Below are positions 38,729 to 50,276 of a stretch of DNA of 60,147 bases, piece by piece (position 1 is the stretch's first letter; each line of letters starts with the position of its first letter). The DNA lies in contig JADBKU010000017.1 of assembly GCA_014896235.1 (NCBI GenBank), positions 1-60,147 of the forward strand, written 5' to 3'. This DNA is from a bacterium (lineage in GTDB: Bacteria > Desulfobacterota > Binatia > Binatales > Binataceae). A model generated the notes under the pieces. It made no database searches and was not told the origin of the DNA. It saw only the letters and a program-made list of their open reading frames with translations. A program made the position numbers and the translations under genes.

Positions 38729-39211
38729 TCAGTCGAATTTGTGCTCGTAGTTCGCCCCCTGGATCTCGTCGAAATCGAATTGTCGCGCGTTGTGAGTCTC
38801 CTCGTCCTTCAGTTCGATTCCCGACGGGCCGATTTCGGTCAGCTCGCCGTAGAAAACCTTGCGGCCGTCGCGCGCCGCGTGCGTGCGCACCTTGATCCGC
38901 CGTCCGCGATAGGCCGCAAAATGCTCGACCTTGGTGAGCGGCCGGTTGATTCCCGGCGAGGCCACTTCGAGCAGGTATCGTCCGTCGATCGGGTCGTAAA
39001 CGTCCAGCAGGTCTCCGAGTATCGGACTCAGCTTCTCGAGATCGCTCAGCGCGATGCCGCCTTCGGGCCGGTCAACCAGCAGGCGCAACAGCGAGCCGCG
39101 CGAACCTTTGCGGTACTCGACGCTCACCAACTCGTAGCCCTGTTTCTCTATATGCGGCTCCAGCAATTCGACGACCTTTTTCGCCACCGGATTCAGTTGC
39201 AGCGCTATCAC
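38729..39211 (-). CDS. rimP: Ribosome maturation factor RimP
   Basis: 160 residues from a GTG at 39211 preceded by GGTTGGGG. 'LEPHIEKQGYELVSVEYRKG', 'LLRLLVDRPEGGIALSDLEK' and 'YLLEVASPGINRPLTKVEHF' are diagnostic for RimP, needed for 30S maturation. The longer in-frame start at 39346 adds sequence unlike the family. First gene of the nusA-infB operon. Confidence 0.94.
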   Translation of the reverse strand: MIALQLNPVAKKVVELLEPHIEKQGYELVSVEYRKGSRGSLLRLLVDRPEGGIALSDLEKLSPILGDLLDVYDPIDGRYLLEVASPGINRPLTKVEHFAAYRGRRIKVRTHAARDGRKVFYGELTEIGPSGIELKDEETHNARQFDFDEIQGANYEHKFD

Positions 39212-39355
39212 CGGCCATTTCCCCAACGGTTCGCCCGCAGGACCGAGTCGAAGAGCGGCAATGTTCCCGGGAACAAGCGGCGAACCAACAAAAAAGTGGG
39301 CCACAGCCCACACTGGCACTCTACCACCTATCGCCCGACCCGACAAGGCGGCGTT

Positions 39356-40630
39356 TCAACTATAGCGGAGCCAGCGCAGGATTTCCGCAAGCGCCGGCTT
39401 CTTGCCGTACATCAGGATTCCAACCCGGTAGACCCGCGACGAAAACGCGATCATCGCGAAGACCGCCAGCGCGAGGATCGCGACGGCGACAACCTCCTCC
39501 CATCCGGAGGCGCCGCCCGCCGCCACCCGCATGCTCATCACGGTGGGCGTGAACGGCGGAATCATCGAGAGCGTCGCGGCCAGCGGCGAGCGCGGATGGT
39601 CGGCGAGATAAAAAACGAAAACGCCGGAGAGCACCAGCGGCAGCGTGATCAGGAAATTCCACTGCTGCGCCTCGTCAACCGAGTTGAAGGCCGCGCCGAC
39701 GGCGGCGTAAACCGCGCCATAGAGCAAAAACCCGAGAATGAAGAACGCGCAATAGAGCGCGATGCTCGCCGCGTTCAGGCCCTGCGCCGGCATCATCGCG
39801 CCCAGCGAACTGCGCGTGATCCATGCGGCCGGCGTCACGATCATCACGCCCATCGCGGCCCAGATCGCGAGCTGGGTCACGGCGAGCGCGCCGATCCCGA
39901 GGATTTTGCCCGCCATCAGTTGGCGCGGCGTCGCGGCGCACAGCAGCACCTCCATCACGCGCGACGCCTTGTCGTCGAGCACCGACCGCATCACCATCAG
40001 GCCGTACGACAGCAGCGTGACTTCAAGGATGAAAACCACGGCGATTCCGACGATATATCCCGACGAAGCTTGCGCGCGGCTTCGCAGCGGCGCGCCAAGC
40101 GTGACTGTTTCCAGCTCGATTGGCGCGAGCGCGCGATTGATTTCTTCGTTTTCGAGGCCGCGGCGGGCTAGCCGCGCGCGCGTGACGGCCCATCCGATCG
40201 CGCTTTGCAGATAGTCGCGCTCGAAAAAATCCGGCTCAACGCGCGAAATGAAATCGACCCGGCCGGCTCGAATCGCGGCCTCGTCTATCCAGATCACGCC
40301 GTCAATCAGCCCCGCACGCGCCCGCGCTTCGAGCCGCGCCTTCTCGGCGATGGTGGTCAGCGGATCGACCGTAATCCTGTAGTGTCCCATACCGCCCTGG
40401 CCGGCGAGCTGGGCGCGCAATTCGCCGGCCAGCGCCGGATCGGCGCAGGCAATCGTCAGGTGGCGGCGTTCGATCAGGTTGGGCGTGACCAACAGCGGCG
40501 GAATAACGGTGATCGCGATGAAAAATATCGGCGTGATCAGGGTGCTTAGAATGAACGAGACCGAGCGCGCCCGCTGCGCGTATTCGCGGCATAGAATCAG
40601 GCCGGTCGCGCGCAAACTCTCAACGGCCAT
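39356..40630 (-). CDS. ABC-2 type (NatB-like) transporter permease
   Basis: 424 residues: one N-terminal membrane helix ('SFILSTLITPIFFIAITVIP'), a ~130-residue external domain, then about five helices in the C-terminal half ('DDKASRVMEVLLCAATPRQL' is the conserved coupling segment of this family). Likely an exporter of ions, drugs or lipids. The start overlaps the ATPase gene by 11 bases. Confidence 0.9.
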   Translation of the reverse strand: MAVESLRATGLILCREYAQRARSVSFILSTLITPIFFIAITVIPPLLVTPNLIERRHLTIACADPALAGELRAQLAGQGGMGHYRITVDPLTTIAEKARLEARARAGLIDGVIWIDEAAIRAGRVDFISRVEPDFFERDYLQSAIGWAVTRARLARRGLENEEINRALAPIELETVTLGAPLRSRAQASSGYIVGIAVVFILEVTLLSYGLMVMRSVLDDKASRVMEVLLCAATPRQLMAGKILGIGALAVTQLAIWAAMGVMIVTPAAWITRSSLGAMMPAQGLNAASIALYCAFFILGFLLYGAVYAAVGAAFNSVDEAQQWNFLITLPLVLSGVFVFYLADHPRSPLAATLSMIPPFTPTVMSMRVAAGGASGWEEVVAVAILALAVFAMIAFSSRVYRVGILMYGKKPALAEILRWLRYS

Positions 40631-41528
40631 CGCGGGAGCCTCCGACGGACGCGATAAATATCTCTTCCAGCGACGGCTCGATCGCCTCGAAGCGCGTGAC
40701 GCGGCCCGACGCCATCGCGCGTTTGAGCAGATCCTGCGGATCGGTCCCCGGCTTCAACCGCACTTCAATATGGCCGTCGCGCCGCACGCAATCCGCGACC
40801 AACGCGCGATCGGCCAGGAAATTGGCTTCGCCGTCGAACCCCAACGCCACCCAATTTCCCGAAAAGCGCGCGCGAATTTCACGCAAACCGCCCGACAGCA
40901 CCGCGCGGCCGCGATCGATCAGGCAAATCGAATCGCACAACCGTTCGACCTGATCCATCCGATGCGTCGAAAGCAGAATCGTCGCGCCATCGCGGCGCAA
41001 TTCCGCCAGCGCGTCAATCAGCACGGACGCGTTGAGCGGATCGAGTCCCGAAAACGGTTCGTCAAGGATTAGCAGGCGCGGACGATGCATCACGGCGGCG
41101 ATAAATTGCGCCTTTTGCTGCATCCCTTTGGACAGTTCCTCGACCGGCCGCCTGAGCCAGGCGTCCAGCTCGAGCCGGCGGCACCATCGCAGCGCGGCTT
41201 CGTCCGCGGCGCGGCGCGTAAGCCCATTCAGCCGGGCCAGGAACCGCAGATGTTCGTTGAGGCGGACTTTGCGATAAAGACCGCGTTCTTCGGGAATATA
41301 GCCGACCGCGCGCAGATGCCGCCGGGCGAACGGTTCGCCGAACAGCCGCACGGCGCCGCTGTCTGGAACAATGATTCCGACCATCATGCGGATCGCGGTG
41401 GTCTTGCCGGCGCCGTTAGGACCGAGCAGGCCAAATATCGCCCCCTCCCCGATCGCCAGAGAGACCTCATCGACGGCGATGTGGCCGTCGTAGGCTTTGC
41501 TCGCGCGATCGAGCTCAAGCACGTTCAT
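40620..41528 (-). CDS. ABC transporter ATP-binding protein (NatA/DrrA-like)
   Basis: 302 residues. Walker A 'GLLGPNGAGKTTAIRM', Q-loop 'VGYIPEERGLYRKV', signature 'LSKGMQQK', Walker B 'LLILDEPFSGLDP', H-loop 'LLSTHRMDQVE', plus a C-terminal DUF4162-like tail. Energises the permease encoded directly downstream. Confidence 0.95.
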   Translation of the reverse strand: MNVLELDRASKAYDGHIAVDEVSLAIGEGAIFGLLGPNGAGKTTAIRMMVGIIVPDSGAVRLFGEPFARRHLRAVGYIPEERGLYRKVRLNEHLRFLARLNGLTRRAADEAALRWCRRLELDAWLRRPVEELSKGMQQKAQFIAAVMHRPRLLILDEPFSGLDPLNASVLIDALAELRRDGATILLSTHRMDQVERLCDSICLIDRGRAVLSGGLREIRARFSGNWVALGFDGEANFLADRALVADCVRRDGHIEVRLKPGTDPQDLLKRAMASGRVTRFEAIEPSLEEIFIASVGGSRDGR

Positions 41529-41625
41529 CGCGACGATTATAGGCGGATGGCCGCGCGGAGCGCGACGCGGGATTCGGAGCGGCTGCGGTCGTCCAAAAGA
41601 AGCCGGCGCGGGCGAGCTACTGAAT

Positions 41626-42630
41626 TTAGCGGAAGTGCGGAATGATTTCCGCGGCGCAGGCGGCGATAAAATCCTGGCCTGGCAAATTCGGTTGCAGCAC
41701 CACGTGATTCGCCCATGGCGCCGCGGCCAGCAGCCGATCGAGCTGCTCGCGCACCTCCCGCGCCGAACCCATCAGGCAAAACCGCCGTGAAACGTCGTCG
41801 GGAATTTCGGCGACGGCCTCTGCGGCGAGTTTCATATCCGCCGCATGATGAAAATCCGGGCGGACCGTTTTCAAAATTTCCTCGACCGGCGCGCACGGCC
41901 ACGCGACGCCCAGCACCTGCCACAGCCGCGGATTCACTTCGTAATATCCCGCCGCCATCACCTTTCCGCGCGCCCGCGCCAGGTTCGCATCGTCAGTGAT
42001 CACGGTATGGAAATGCAGGGCGACGAACAGCGACGCCGGATCGCGGCCGGCCGCGCGCGCGCCGGCGCATAATTCGCCGTACGCCCAATTGATGAGTTCC
42101 GGATCGGCGCCGACCCGCATCACGACGCCGTCGGCTTCGCGCCCGGCCATCCGCAGCGTCCGCGGACCGCCGCAGGCGACGATCACCGGCACGGCGCGCG
42201 GCTGGTCGAGCCGCGACGGCGCCGTCCATCCGAGTTCCGCGCCTTCGCCCGCGAGCAGCGTGCGAATCGTACGCACCGCCTGCGTCATTTCGGCAAGCCG
42301 CGCCGGACGCAGGCCGACTTGCCATACGGCGGTGTCTCCTTGCGAAATTCCGAGCAAAACCCGGCCCGGAGCGCGCACGTCAACCGCCGCGATACTGGCG
42401 GCGATCACGCTCGGATGGCGCGTGACGGGATTGACGATCAGCGTGCCCGCGCGCGCTCGCTCCGTGGCGGCCAGCGCCGTCGCGAGATTGAGAAAAACGT
42501 CGCCGGCATGAAGCTGGCTGTCGGGGAACCAGAGCACGCCGAAACCCGCCCGTTCCGCGGCGCGCGCCGAATCGGCCAGGCGCGCCGGATCGAGAAAGCT
42601 GAACCGGTTGGTTCCGAACGTGATCGCCAT
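41626..42630 (-). CDS. LLM-class flavin-dependent oxidoreductase
   Basis: 334 residues of the luciferase-like monooxygenase TIM-barrel fold: 'RLADSARAAERAGFGVLWFP', 'ALAATERARAGTLIVNPVTR', 'RVLLGISQGDTAVWQVG', 'VPVIVACGGPRTLRMAGREA'. The start resembles F420-dependent members (mer/Fgd-like), but the cofactor, FMN or F420, cannot be settled by eye. It lies 27 bp after acs on the same strand. Confidence 0.85.
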   Translation of the reverse strand: MAITFGTNRFSFLDPARLADSARAAERAGFGVLWFPDSQLHAGDVFLNLATALAATERARAGTLIVNPVTRHPSVIAASIAAVDVRAPGRVLLGISQGDTAVWQVGLRPARLAEMTQAVRTIRTLLAGEGAELGWTAPSRLDQPRAVPVIVACGGPRTLRMAGREADGVVMRVGADPELINWAYGELCAGARAAGRDPASLFVALHFHTVITDDANLARARGKVMAAGYYEVNPRLWQVLGVAWPCAPVEEILKTVRPDFHHAADMKLAAEAVAEIPDDVSRRFCLMGSAREVREQLDRLLAAAPWANHVVLQPNLPGQDFIAACAAEIIPHFR

Positions 42631-42657
42631 CGGCGTCCGCGATCGCGCGGCGCGCGC

Positions 42658-44619
<1,962 letters not shown>

Positions 44620-44624
44620 CGGAA

Positions 44625-46073
44625 TTAAACCCTCCCGCGCGCTTCGCGCGTTTTGAGACTCAGATAGAGCGTCGCGGCGTCGCCGATCTCGCGGCGATTC
44701 GAATGGATCTCGCGCAGCCGTTCCAGCAGGTCGGATTCGGCGCTGGGCAGGAACTCCGCGGCCAGTTCCAGCGCGCGCGCCGCCCAGCGCAACGCCACGC
44801 GCCCTTCCGGCCCGCCGAAATCATCGAAAAACCATGCGCAACTGGTCAGCGACGCATGCGCCGCCCGCTGCATCTCGACGAGCCGGACGAAACGTTCGCG
44901 GCGATCCGCGCCGGCGATCCGATGGCGTTCAAAAAACGCTTCATGCGCCGCGGGATTCGGATCGATCAGCAGACGAATCGCACCGAGCAGCGCCGCCTCG
45001 GGATCGGGCGTTTGCTCCGGCGCGAACCGATCGAAAACGAAATCGGCGTGGCGCTTCACCAGCTCCATCGCCTGCCGGAAGGGCGCGCGCCAATGCTGGC
45101 TGGTATGGCCCTCCAGGCGGCATCCGCATTCCGCGCGCCAGCGTTCGACGCCGTGCGCGCAGCTCCACGCCGACGCGCCGTCGATCGCGAAACTGCCGCG
45201 CGCGCCGTGACGCGCGAGGTAGTCGGCGCAGTTCGTCACCACAAGGCCGTCGCGCCGTTCAAGCAAATCGAAGGCGCGCGCGAGTTCGGCGGCGCCGGTC
45301 TTCTTATGATGGCCGAAGGTTTCGCCGTCGGTCGCAATCATCAGCGCCGCGCCGGGGGGAATCCGCCATGCAGCGTGCGCGATATGGTCCGCCAGACGCG
45401 CGCCATCCATCAATGCGTCGCCGAACGAAACTTCGCGCGACAAATCGCGGTCGAAGCGGAACACCGCCACGCCGCGGGCGCCGTCGCGCCAGAGGAACGG
45501 CCCGGCTTCGCGTTCATCGCCGCCTTGGAAGCGGCCCTGCTCCGGCGCGAGAATCGTGTAGGCGACTCCCGCGTCGGCGAGCGCCGCCAGCGTCGGCCCA
45601 TCGACGCCGCATTCCGGCAGCCACATCCCTTCCGGCCGCCTTCCAAACCTATAGACGAAATCCTCGATTCCCCACGCGACCTGCAGCGCCTTGTCGCGAT
45701 CGTTGAGCAGCGGCAGAATCGAATGGCTGTAGGCCTGCGCCATCGCCGGCCCGCGCCCGTTATTTCGCGCCGCGCCCGCCTCGTCGCCGCGCCGAATCGC
45801 GCGCCATGCGGCCCGGCCGTGACGCTCCAGCCACGACGCCAGCGTCGGACCAAAATTGAAGTTGAGCGATTCGTAGTTGTTGCGGATGCGCACCACCCGC
45901 CCTTCCATCGTATGGGCGTGGGCGTTCGCGTTATAACACTCGCTCAGAATCCGCTCGTTCCAATTCGGAAACGGGGCGGCGCCGTGCTCGGGCGCGATCA
46001 AGCCGGTCCACGGACTTTCGCGCGGCGGCTGGTAAAAATGGCCGTGGATTATTATGTATCGCGGTTCGCTCAT
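44625..46073 (-). CDS. GH57 family glycoside hydrolase
   Basis: ~482 residues from the ATG at 46073 (GTG at 46106 also in frame). GH57 motifs: '[15 protein letters not shown]' (motif 1), '[10 protein letters not shown]' (nucleophile Glu) and '[16 protein letters not shown]' (acid/base Asp). This subgroup, with 'PERPW/PRESPW' after the first motif, is usually fused to a DUF3536 domain and is ~800 residues; here the C-terminal half is short. Likely acts on alpha-glucans such as glycogen. Follows the MaoC gene. Confidence 0.88.
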   Translation of the reverse strand: MSEPRYIIIHGHFYQPPRESPWTGLIAPEHGAAPFPNWNERILSECYNANAHAHTMEGRVVRIRNNYESLNFNFGPTLASWLERHGRAAWRAIRRGDEAGAARNNGRGPAMAQAYSHSILPLLNDRDKALQVAWGIEDFVYRFGRRPEGMWLPECGVDGPTLAALADAGVAYTILAPEQGRFQGGDEREAGPFLWRDGARGVAVFRFDRDLSREVSFGDALMDGARLADHIAHAAWRIPPGAALMIATDGETFGHHKKTGAAELARAFDLLERRDGLVVTNCADYLARHGARGSFAIDGASAWSCAHGVERWRAECGCRLEGHTSQHWRAPFRQAMELVKRHADFVFDRFAPEQTPDPEAALLGAIRLLIDPNPAAHEAFFERHRIAGADRRERFVRLVEMQRAAHASLTSCAWFFDDFGGPEGRVALRWAARALELAAEFLPSAESDLLERLREIHSNRREIGDAATLYLSLKTREARGRV

Positions 46074-46106
46074 CGGGCGCGCGCGGTTCGTTCGAGCATC
46101 GGCCAC

Positions 46107-46529
46107 TCAGGCCGCCGCCACCGCGAAACTACCCTTGACCGTCGTTTCGCCTTTTTGGTTGACGACCTCCATTTCGCCCTCGATCAGCTTCTCGCCGTTC
46201 TTCTCGCTCTTGCCGGTCACTTTGCCGCGGCAGGTGAGAGTGTCGCCCGGCCAGACCTGGCGCGCGAAACGCACTTTGAAGCGGCGCACCTGTCCGGCGC
46301 CGGCGAAGTCCGTCAAACAGCGCGACAGGCATCCCGCCGTCCACATGCCTTGCGCGAACACCGTCGGAATTCCGGCCGCTTCGACGAAGGTCTGATCGTA
46401 ATGCAGCGGCACGAAGTCGCCCGAGGCGCCCGCGTAGCGCACGAAGTCGGGACGCGACACGTTGTCGATCGTTACGGTTGGAATCGCGTCGCCCGCCTTC
46501 ACGTCGTTGTATTTGATTTTCGCCGCCAT
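46107..46529 (-). CDS. MaoC-like hotdog dehydratase, catalytic subunit type
   Basis: 140 residues. 'DFVRYAGASGDFVPLHYDQT' carries the hydratase-2 motif (D, H and nearby S/G) and 'VFAQGMWTAGCLSRCLTDFA' the core helix. Pairs with the gene at 46608, as HadB pairs with HadA/HadC: one subunit with the full catalytic motif, one with the FAS1-like N-terminal type. Probably hydrates or dehydrates 3-hydroxyacyl or enoyl thioesters. Confidence 0.88.
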   Translation of the reverse strand: MAAKIKYNDVKAGDAIPTVTIDNVSRPDFVRYAGASGDFVPLHYDQTFVEAAGIPTVFAQGMWTAGCLSRCLTDFAGAGQVRRFKVRFARQVWPGDTLTCRGKVTGKSEKNGEKLIEGEMEVVNQKGETTVKGSFAVAAA

Positions 46530-46607
46530 CGCCGTTGGTTCCTCGATAATCTGATTTGGCGCGAGCCGTCCGGCCCGCGTTCAAGTTGAATCCGCGTCTC
46601 GAACGCC

Positions 46608-47066
46608 TCAGCCGCCGACCGCCTGGCCGGTCTCGACCAGCGTGCCGCGCGCGTAGGCGACCACTTCGCCTTTTTGATTTTTATATTCGATCTCGGTGAC
46701 CATAAAGGTCATCTTGCCGCCGCGTCCGCCCTCTTTCTCATAGACGTCGGCGATGCGCGAGGTTCCGGTCAGCACGTCGCCCACGAAGATTGGCTTGAGG
46801 AACTCGAATTCCTGCTCGCCATGCAGAATCCGGCGCAAATCGAAGTTGGCGGTCGGCATCGAATCCTCGCCCATCCAGAACGCCGCCACCTGCAGGAAGG
46901 TCGGCGGAACGGGAATCCCGCCGCATTCTTTCTTCGCCAGCTCCGGATCGAAATAGACCGGATTCGGATCGCGGATCGCGCGCGCGAATTCGCGCACCTT
47001 GCTCCACTCGATCGGCATCGTGAACGGTTTGCCGGTCTTGCCGACAATGCTCTTGTCGATTGGCAT
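46608..47066 (-). CDS. MaoC-like FAS1-type dehydratase, partner subunit
   Basis: 152 residues with 'REFARAIRDPNPVYFDPELA' and 'IPVPPTFLQVAAFW', the N-terminal FAS1-like hotdog pattern (PF13452), followed by 'LHGEQEFEFLKPIFVGDVLT'. Together with the gene at 46107 it would form a heterodimeric dehydratase. 65 bp after the acyl-CoA dehydrogenase. Confidence 0.88.
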   Translation of the reverse strand: MPIDKSIVGKTGKPFTMPIEWSKVREFARAIRDPNPVYFDPELAKKECGGIPVPPTFLQVAAFWMGEDSMPTANFDLRRILHGEQEFEFLKPIFVGDVLTGTSRIADVYEKEGGRGGKMTFMVTEIEYKNQKGEVVAYARGTLVETGQAVGG

Positions 47067-47131
47067 CGGATTATTTTCCCTCTTTCGCCCGGATATGGTT
47101 CGCGGCCGGCCGCTTCACGCCGGCCGCCGCG

Positions 47132-48262
47132 TCACAGATTGATTCCCTGCGCCACCAGCTCGCGGTTCCAGGTCGCGTCGCCGAAAGTGAATTCCGAGGA
47201 TTTCGCGCGCTTGAAATACAGATGCAGGTCATGGTCCCAGGTGAAGCCGATTCCGCCGTGCACCTGAATCGCATCCGCCGTCACCCTGCGGTAGGCGTCG
47301 GACGCGGCCGCCTTGGCCAGCGCCGCCGCCAGCGGCGCCTCCGCGACTTCGTTGCTGACCGCCCACGCGGCGTAATAGACGGCGGATTTCGCGCTCTCGA
47401 CGTCCACCATCATGTTGGCGCACTTGTGCTGGACGGCCTGAAAACTCCCGATCGGCCGGCCGAACTGCACCCGCACCTTGGCGTATTCCACCGACATTTC
47501 GAGCGCCTTCTGCGCGCCGCCCATCATCTCCGCCGCGATCATCACCTTGCCGCGATCGATCGTCTCGGCCAGCGTCTTCCAGCCGCCGCCCACCGTTCCG
47601 ATCATTTCGTCAGCGCCGGCGCGGACGCCGTTGAGCCGCACCTCGGAAAGCTTGCGCGTTTGATCCATCGTCTTGAGCGGAACGATCTCGATTCCGCCGC
47701 GGCGCGCATCGAGCGCGAACAGCGTCACGCCGTCCTCGCCAACGCCGCCGCTGCGGGCGGCGACGATCATGAGGTCCGCCAGATGGGCGTCGTTGACGAA
47801 CAGTTTGACTCCGTCAAGCTTGAACCCATCGGCGGTCTTTTGCGCCGCCGCCGTGATTCCCGCGGCGTCCCAACTGCCCGGCGGCTCCATCCATGCGATC
47901 GTGGCAATCGTTTCGCCGGCCGCGATTTTAGGCAGGATGGCGCGCTTTTGCGCCTCTGAACCGGCGCGCCGAATCGCCTCGGCCGCCATCGTGGTCCAGA
48001 TAAACGGCGAGGGCAGCAGCGCGCGACCCATCTCTTCCATCACCAGCGCGAGATCGACATAGGTGAGGCCGGCGCCGCCGAATTCCTCGGGAATCGTCAG
48101 CCCGGTCCATCCCAGCCCGGCCATTTTTTTCCACACGGCCGGATCGTAACCGCGCTCGTCTTCCATCAGACGGCGCACCGCCGCCGGCGGACATTCCTTC
48201 TCTAGCAATCCGCGCGCGCTTTCGCGCAACATCTCCTGCTCTTCGCTGAATCCAAAGTCCAC
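47132..48262 (-). CDS. Acyl-CoA dehydrogenase (FadE/IpdE-like)
   Basis: 376 residues. 'FSEEQEMLRESARGLLEKEC', 'LGWTGLTIPEEFGGAGLTYV', 'VQFGRPIGSFQAVQHKCANM', 'VHGGIGFTWDHDLHLYFKRA'. This short-C-terminus group includes steroid and branched-chain acyl-CoA dehydrogenases acting as alpha2beta2 heteromers. The 'WDHD' replaces the more common WEHD. Clusters with MaoC and SDR genes in a beta-oxidation-like module. Confidence 0.93.
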   Translation of the reverse strand: MDFGFSEEQEMLRESARGLLEKECPPAAVRRLMEDERGYDPAVWKKMAGLGWTGLTIPEEFGGAGLTYVDLALVMEEMGRALLPSPFIWTTMAAEAIRRAGSEAQKRAILPKIAAGETIATIAWMEPPGSWDAAGITAAAQKTADGFKLDGVKLFVNDAHLADLMIVAARSGGVGEDGVTLFALDARRGGIEIVPLKTMDQTRKLSEVRLNGVRAGADEMIGTVGGGWKTLAETIDRGKVMIAAEMMGGAQKALEMSVEYAKVRVQFGRPIGSFQAVQHKCANMMVDVESAKSAVYYAAWAVSNEVAEAPLAAALAKAAASDAYRRVTADAIQVHGGIGFTWDHDLHLYFKRAKSSEFTFGDATWNRELVAQGINL

Positions 48263-48379
48263 GACGGATTACCTTTCCCGATCATGCCACAGCGCGCCGC
48301 CATCCTCGATAGCGCGGATAAGCTGCGGAAGTTCGCGCGGCGCGAAATCGGATACCATGCGTCCGGCCGGCCCGACAAG

Positions 48380-49186
48380 TCACTCCTTGCGATCCTGCTC
48401 CTCGAGTTGCAGCAGCTCGAAATCGCGCACGTTGCCGCCGTCAACGATCAGCGTCTCGCCGGTGATAAAGCTGGCCGCCTCTGACGCCAGGAAGATGCAG
48501 GGATAAGCGATATCCTCCGGACGGCCGAAGCGGCCAAGCGCGCGCGCCCGCAGCATCGCATTCTTCACCTTCTCGTTGGGCCAGATGCGCTCGGCCGCCC
48601 CTTCGGTCGTGACCGGACCGGGAGCGATACAGTTGACGCGGATTCCGTGACGGCCCCATTCGCCCGCATGTGCGGTCGTCAGCCGGATTACGCCGGCTTT
48701 CGACGCCGAATAGGGCAGCATCGTCGAAGAGCCGTGAACGCCCGCCGTGGACGACAGGTTGATGATCGCGCCGGGGCTTTTTTGCGCCAGAAACTGCCGC
48801 GCCGCCGCCTTCGAGCAGAAAAACACGCCGTCGAGATTAATCGAGACCACCGCGCGCCAGGCGTTGGGCGAAAGCTTGAGGCTGGGCGCCGTGATGCTCG
48901 CGCCGTGATTGTTGATCATCACGTCGAGCCGGCCGAAATGGCGCACCGCCGCGGCGACCATCTCGTCGCACTTCGCGGCGTCACGCACGTCCACCACGAA
49001 CATCTCGCAGCGGCCGCCGTCCTTGCGGATAGCGTCGCGGACGGGCTCCAGATGTTCGGCGCTGCGGCTGGCGATCAATACCGGCGCGCCGCGCAACGCG
49101 AATTCGCGCGCGATCGAGATGCCGATGCCGGTGCCGCCGCCGGTGACGATCGTGACTTTGCCCTCGACGCTGAATACGTCTTTCAA
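48380..49186 (-). CDS. SDR-family oxidoreductase
   Basis: 268 residues, classical SDR: 'TGGGTGIGISIAREFA' (NAD(P) loop), 'NNHGAS', Ser in 'INLSSTAGV', 'YSASKAG' (YxxxK), 'PGPVTTEG', and a C-terminal 'GETLIVDGG'. A likely 3-hydroxyacyl or enoyl/2,4-dienoyl-type reductase given the acyl-CoA neighbours; substrate unproven. Confidence 0.93.
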   Translation of the reverse strand: MKDVFSVEGKVTIVTGGGTGIGISIAREFALRGAPVLIASRSAEHLEPVRDAIRKDGGRCEMFVVDVRDAAKCDEMVAAAVRHFGRLDVMINNHGASITAPSLKLSPNAWRAVVSINLDGVFFCSKAAARQFLAQKSPGAIINLSSTAGVHGSSTMLPYSASKAGVIRLTTAHAGEWGRHGIRVNCIAPGPVTTEGAAERIWPNEKVKNAMLRARALGRFGRPEDIAYPCIFLASEAASFITGETLIVDGGNVRDFELLQLEEQDRKE

Positions 49187-49603
49187 TTCCGTGAAGCCTC
49201 CCGGACAGATCCGCGGACGCGTCTTGCGGCGCCCTGAGCGTCTTCTTCATCTATCGCACCGCGCCGCCCACGGCCAAACGTCCGCGCCCGCCGGCGGATA
49301 CGGTCAGGATCGATGGCGGCGCCGCGCCCGCAAACGCCGGTATTCCGGTCAATCAATTTCGCGCGGCGCGTCCATTCGCCTCCGAAATCTACGTCCCCCC
49401 ACGCCAAATTAAATCTGAAACCAGTCGATTAGTATCGGCGAATGCGGCTTAAATCGCTGAACCGCATCCCTCGCGCCGCAGCGACAGCTGTAACGCAACG
49501 ATCGCGCAGGAATGCGAGAGCCAAGGACTTCTCGCTGCGCTCGGCGATGCGACTAACCGGTAAGAACCGGACTTATTGGAATCCAGCCGACCGAAAGAAA
49601 CCG
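49187..49603. other. Intergenic region, ~400 bp, no recognised gene
   Basis: Only short Arg-rich frames of random look. Local base composition is mixed, with a few AT-richer stretches near 49400-49450. Probably holds the promoter of the SDR/ACAD/MaoC cluster. Confidence 0.45.
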
Positions 49604-50062
49604 CTACGCCGTTCGTGTCGCCGAAGTCTCGAACTCGCGTGCGACATGGCCGCGGCGGCGGCGCGGGCGCGCCCGTATCTGCATCTCGGATACGCCCGGA
49701 TTCTCGGCCCGGCGGCGCCGCTGGACGGTATGTTTCCAGCCGATTATCCGCCGCCGCAGCAGTCCCGCGTCGATTCCCAGGGCGTCGCAGACGGTGGTGA
49801 AGCTGAGCGCGTCGGCGCCCGGCGCGTCGCGCATGATCCAGCGCTCGGCGTCAACATATAGACGCCGGGCTTGAGTCAACCGCGCGTGCGCTCCTTTTTG
49901 ATAAACGTTTATAGCGTCAGTCAACAACGCCAGCATCAAGCGTTGTTCGCCGGTCAGGCGATGGCCGCCGGAAACGTCATAGTACTGGCACGGCAGGATT
50001 AGATCCGAGCTGCCGGCGGCGAAGGCCGGTTCGCTGGATACGGCGCAAAATCTCGAACTCAT
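49604..50062 (-). CDS. Conserved hypothetical protein with HTH-like C-terminal half
   Basis: 152 residues from the ATG at 50062, preceded by AGGGGA. The middle reads 'LTGEQRLMLALLTDAINVYQ', 'RRLYVDAERWIM' and 'SFTTVCDALGIDAGLLRRRI', a pattern I associate with a family of small deltaproteobacterial proteins with an HTH-like end. The C-terminus is strongly basic (RRRRAENPG, RARPRRRRGH), fitting nucleic-acid binding. Function unknown. Confidence 0.65.
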   Translation of the reverse strand: MSSRFCAVSSEPAFAAGSSDLILPCQYYDVSGGHRLTGEQRLMLALLTDAINVYQKGAHARLTQARRLYVDAERWIMRDAPGADALSFTTVCDALGIDAGLLRRRIIGWKHTVQRRRRAENPGVSEMQIRARPRRRRGHVAREFETSATRTA

Positions 50063-50276
50063 CGGCGATGTCCCCTGCGGCCGAAGTCCGTTTCGCATAC
50101 GGCGCTCGCCGCTTCCCCCGAAACGGAAAAATGGAGCGTCCGTCCGAACGACCAATTCGACCGACGAACATCAAACACCGATCGCGCGAATTTGGTTCCG
50201 GAAATTCCCCAAAAAATAGAACCTGACGCCAGCGCAACGGTATCGCGCCCGCCGGACGAAGATTAAGCGAACCGGC

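Noticed and set aside
37445..40171. A 908-codon open frame on the plus strand, antisense to nusA, rimP and the ABC permease
   Set aside because: It mirrors high-GC minus-strand genes with strong families; its translation is rich in Arg/His/Asp with no domain. A compositional shadow.
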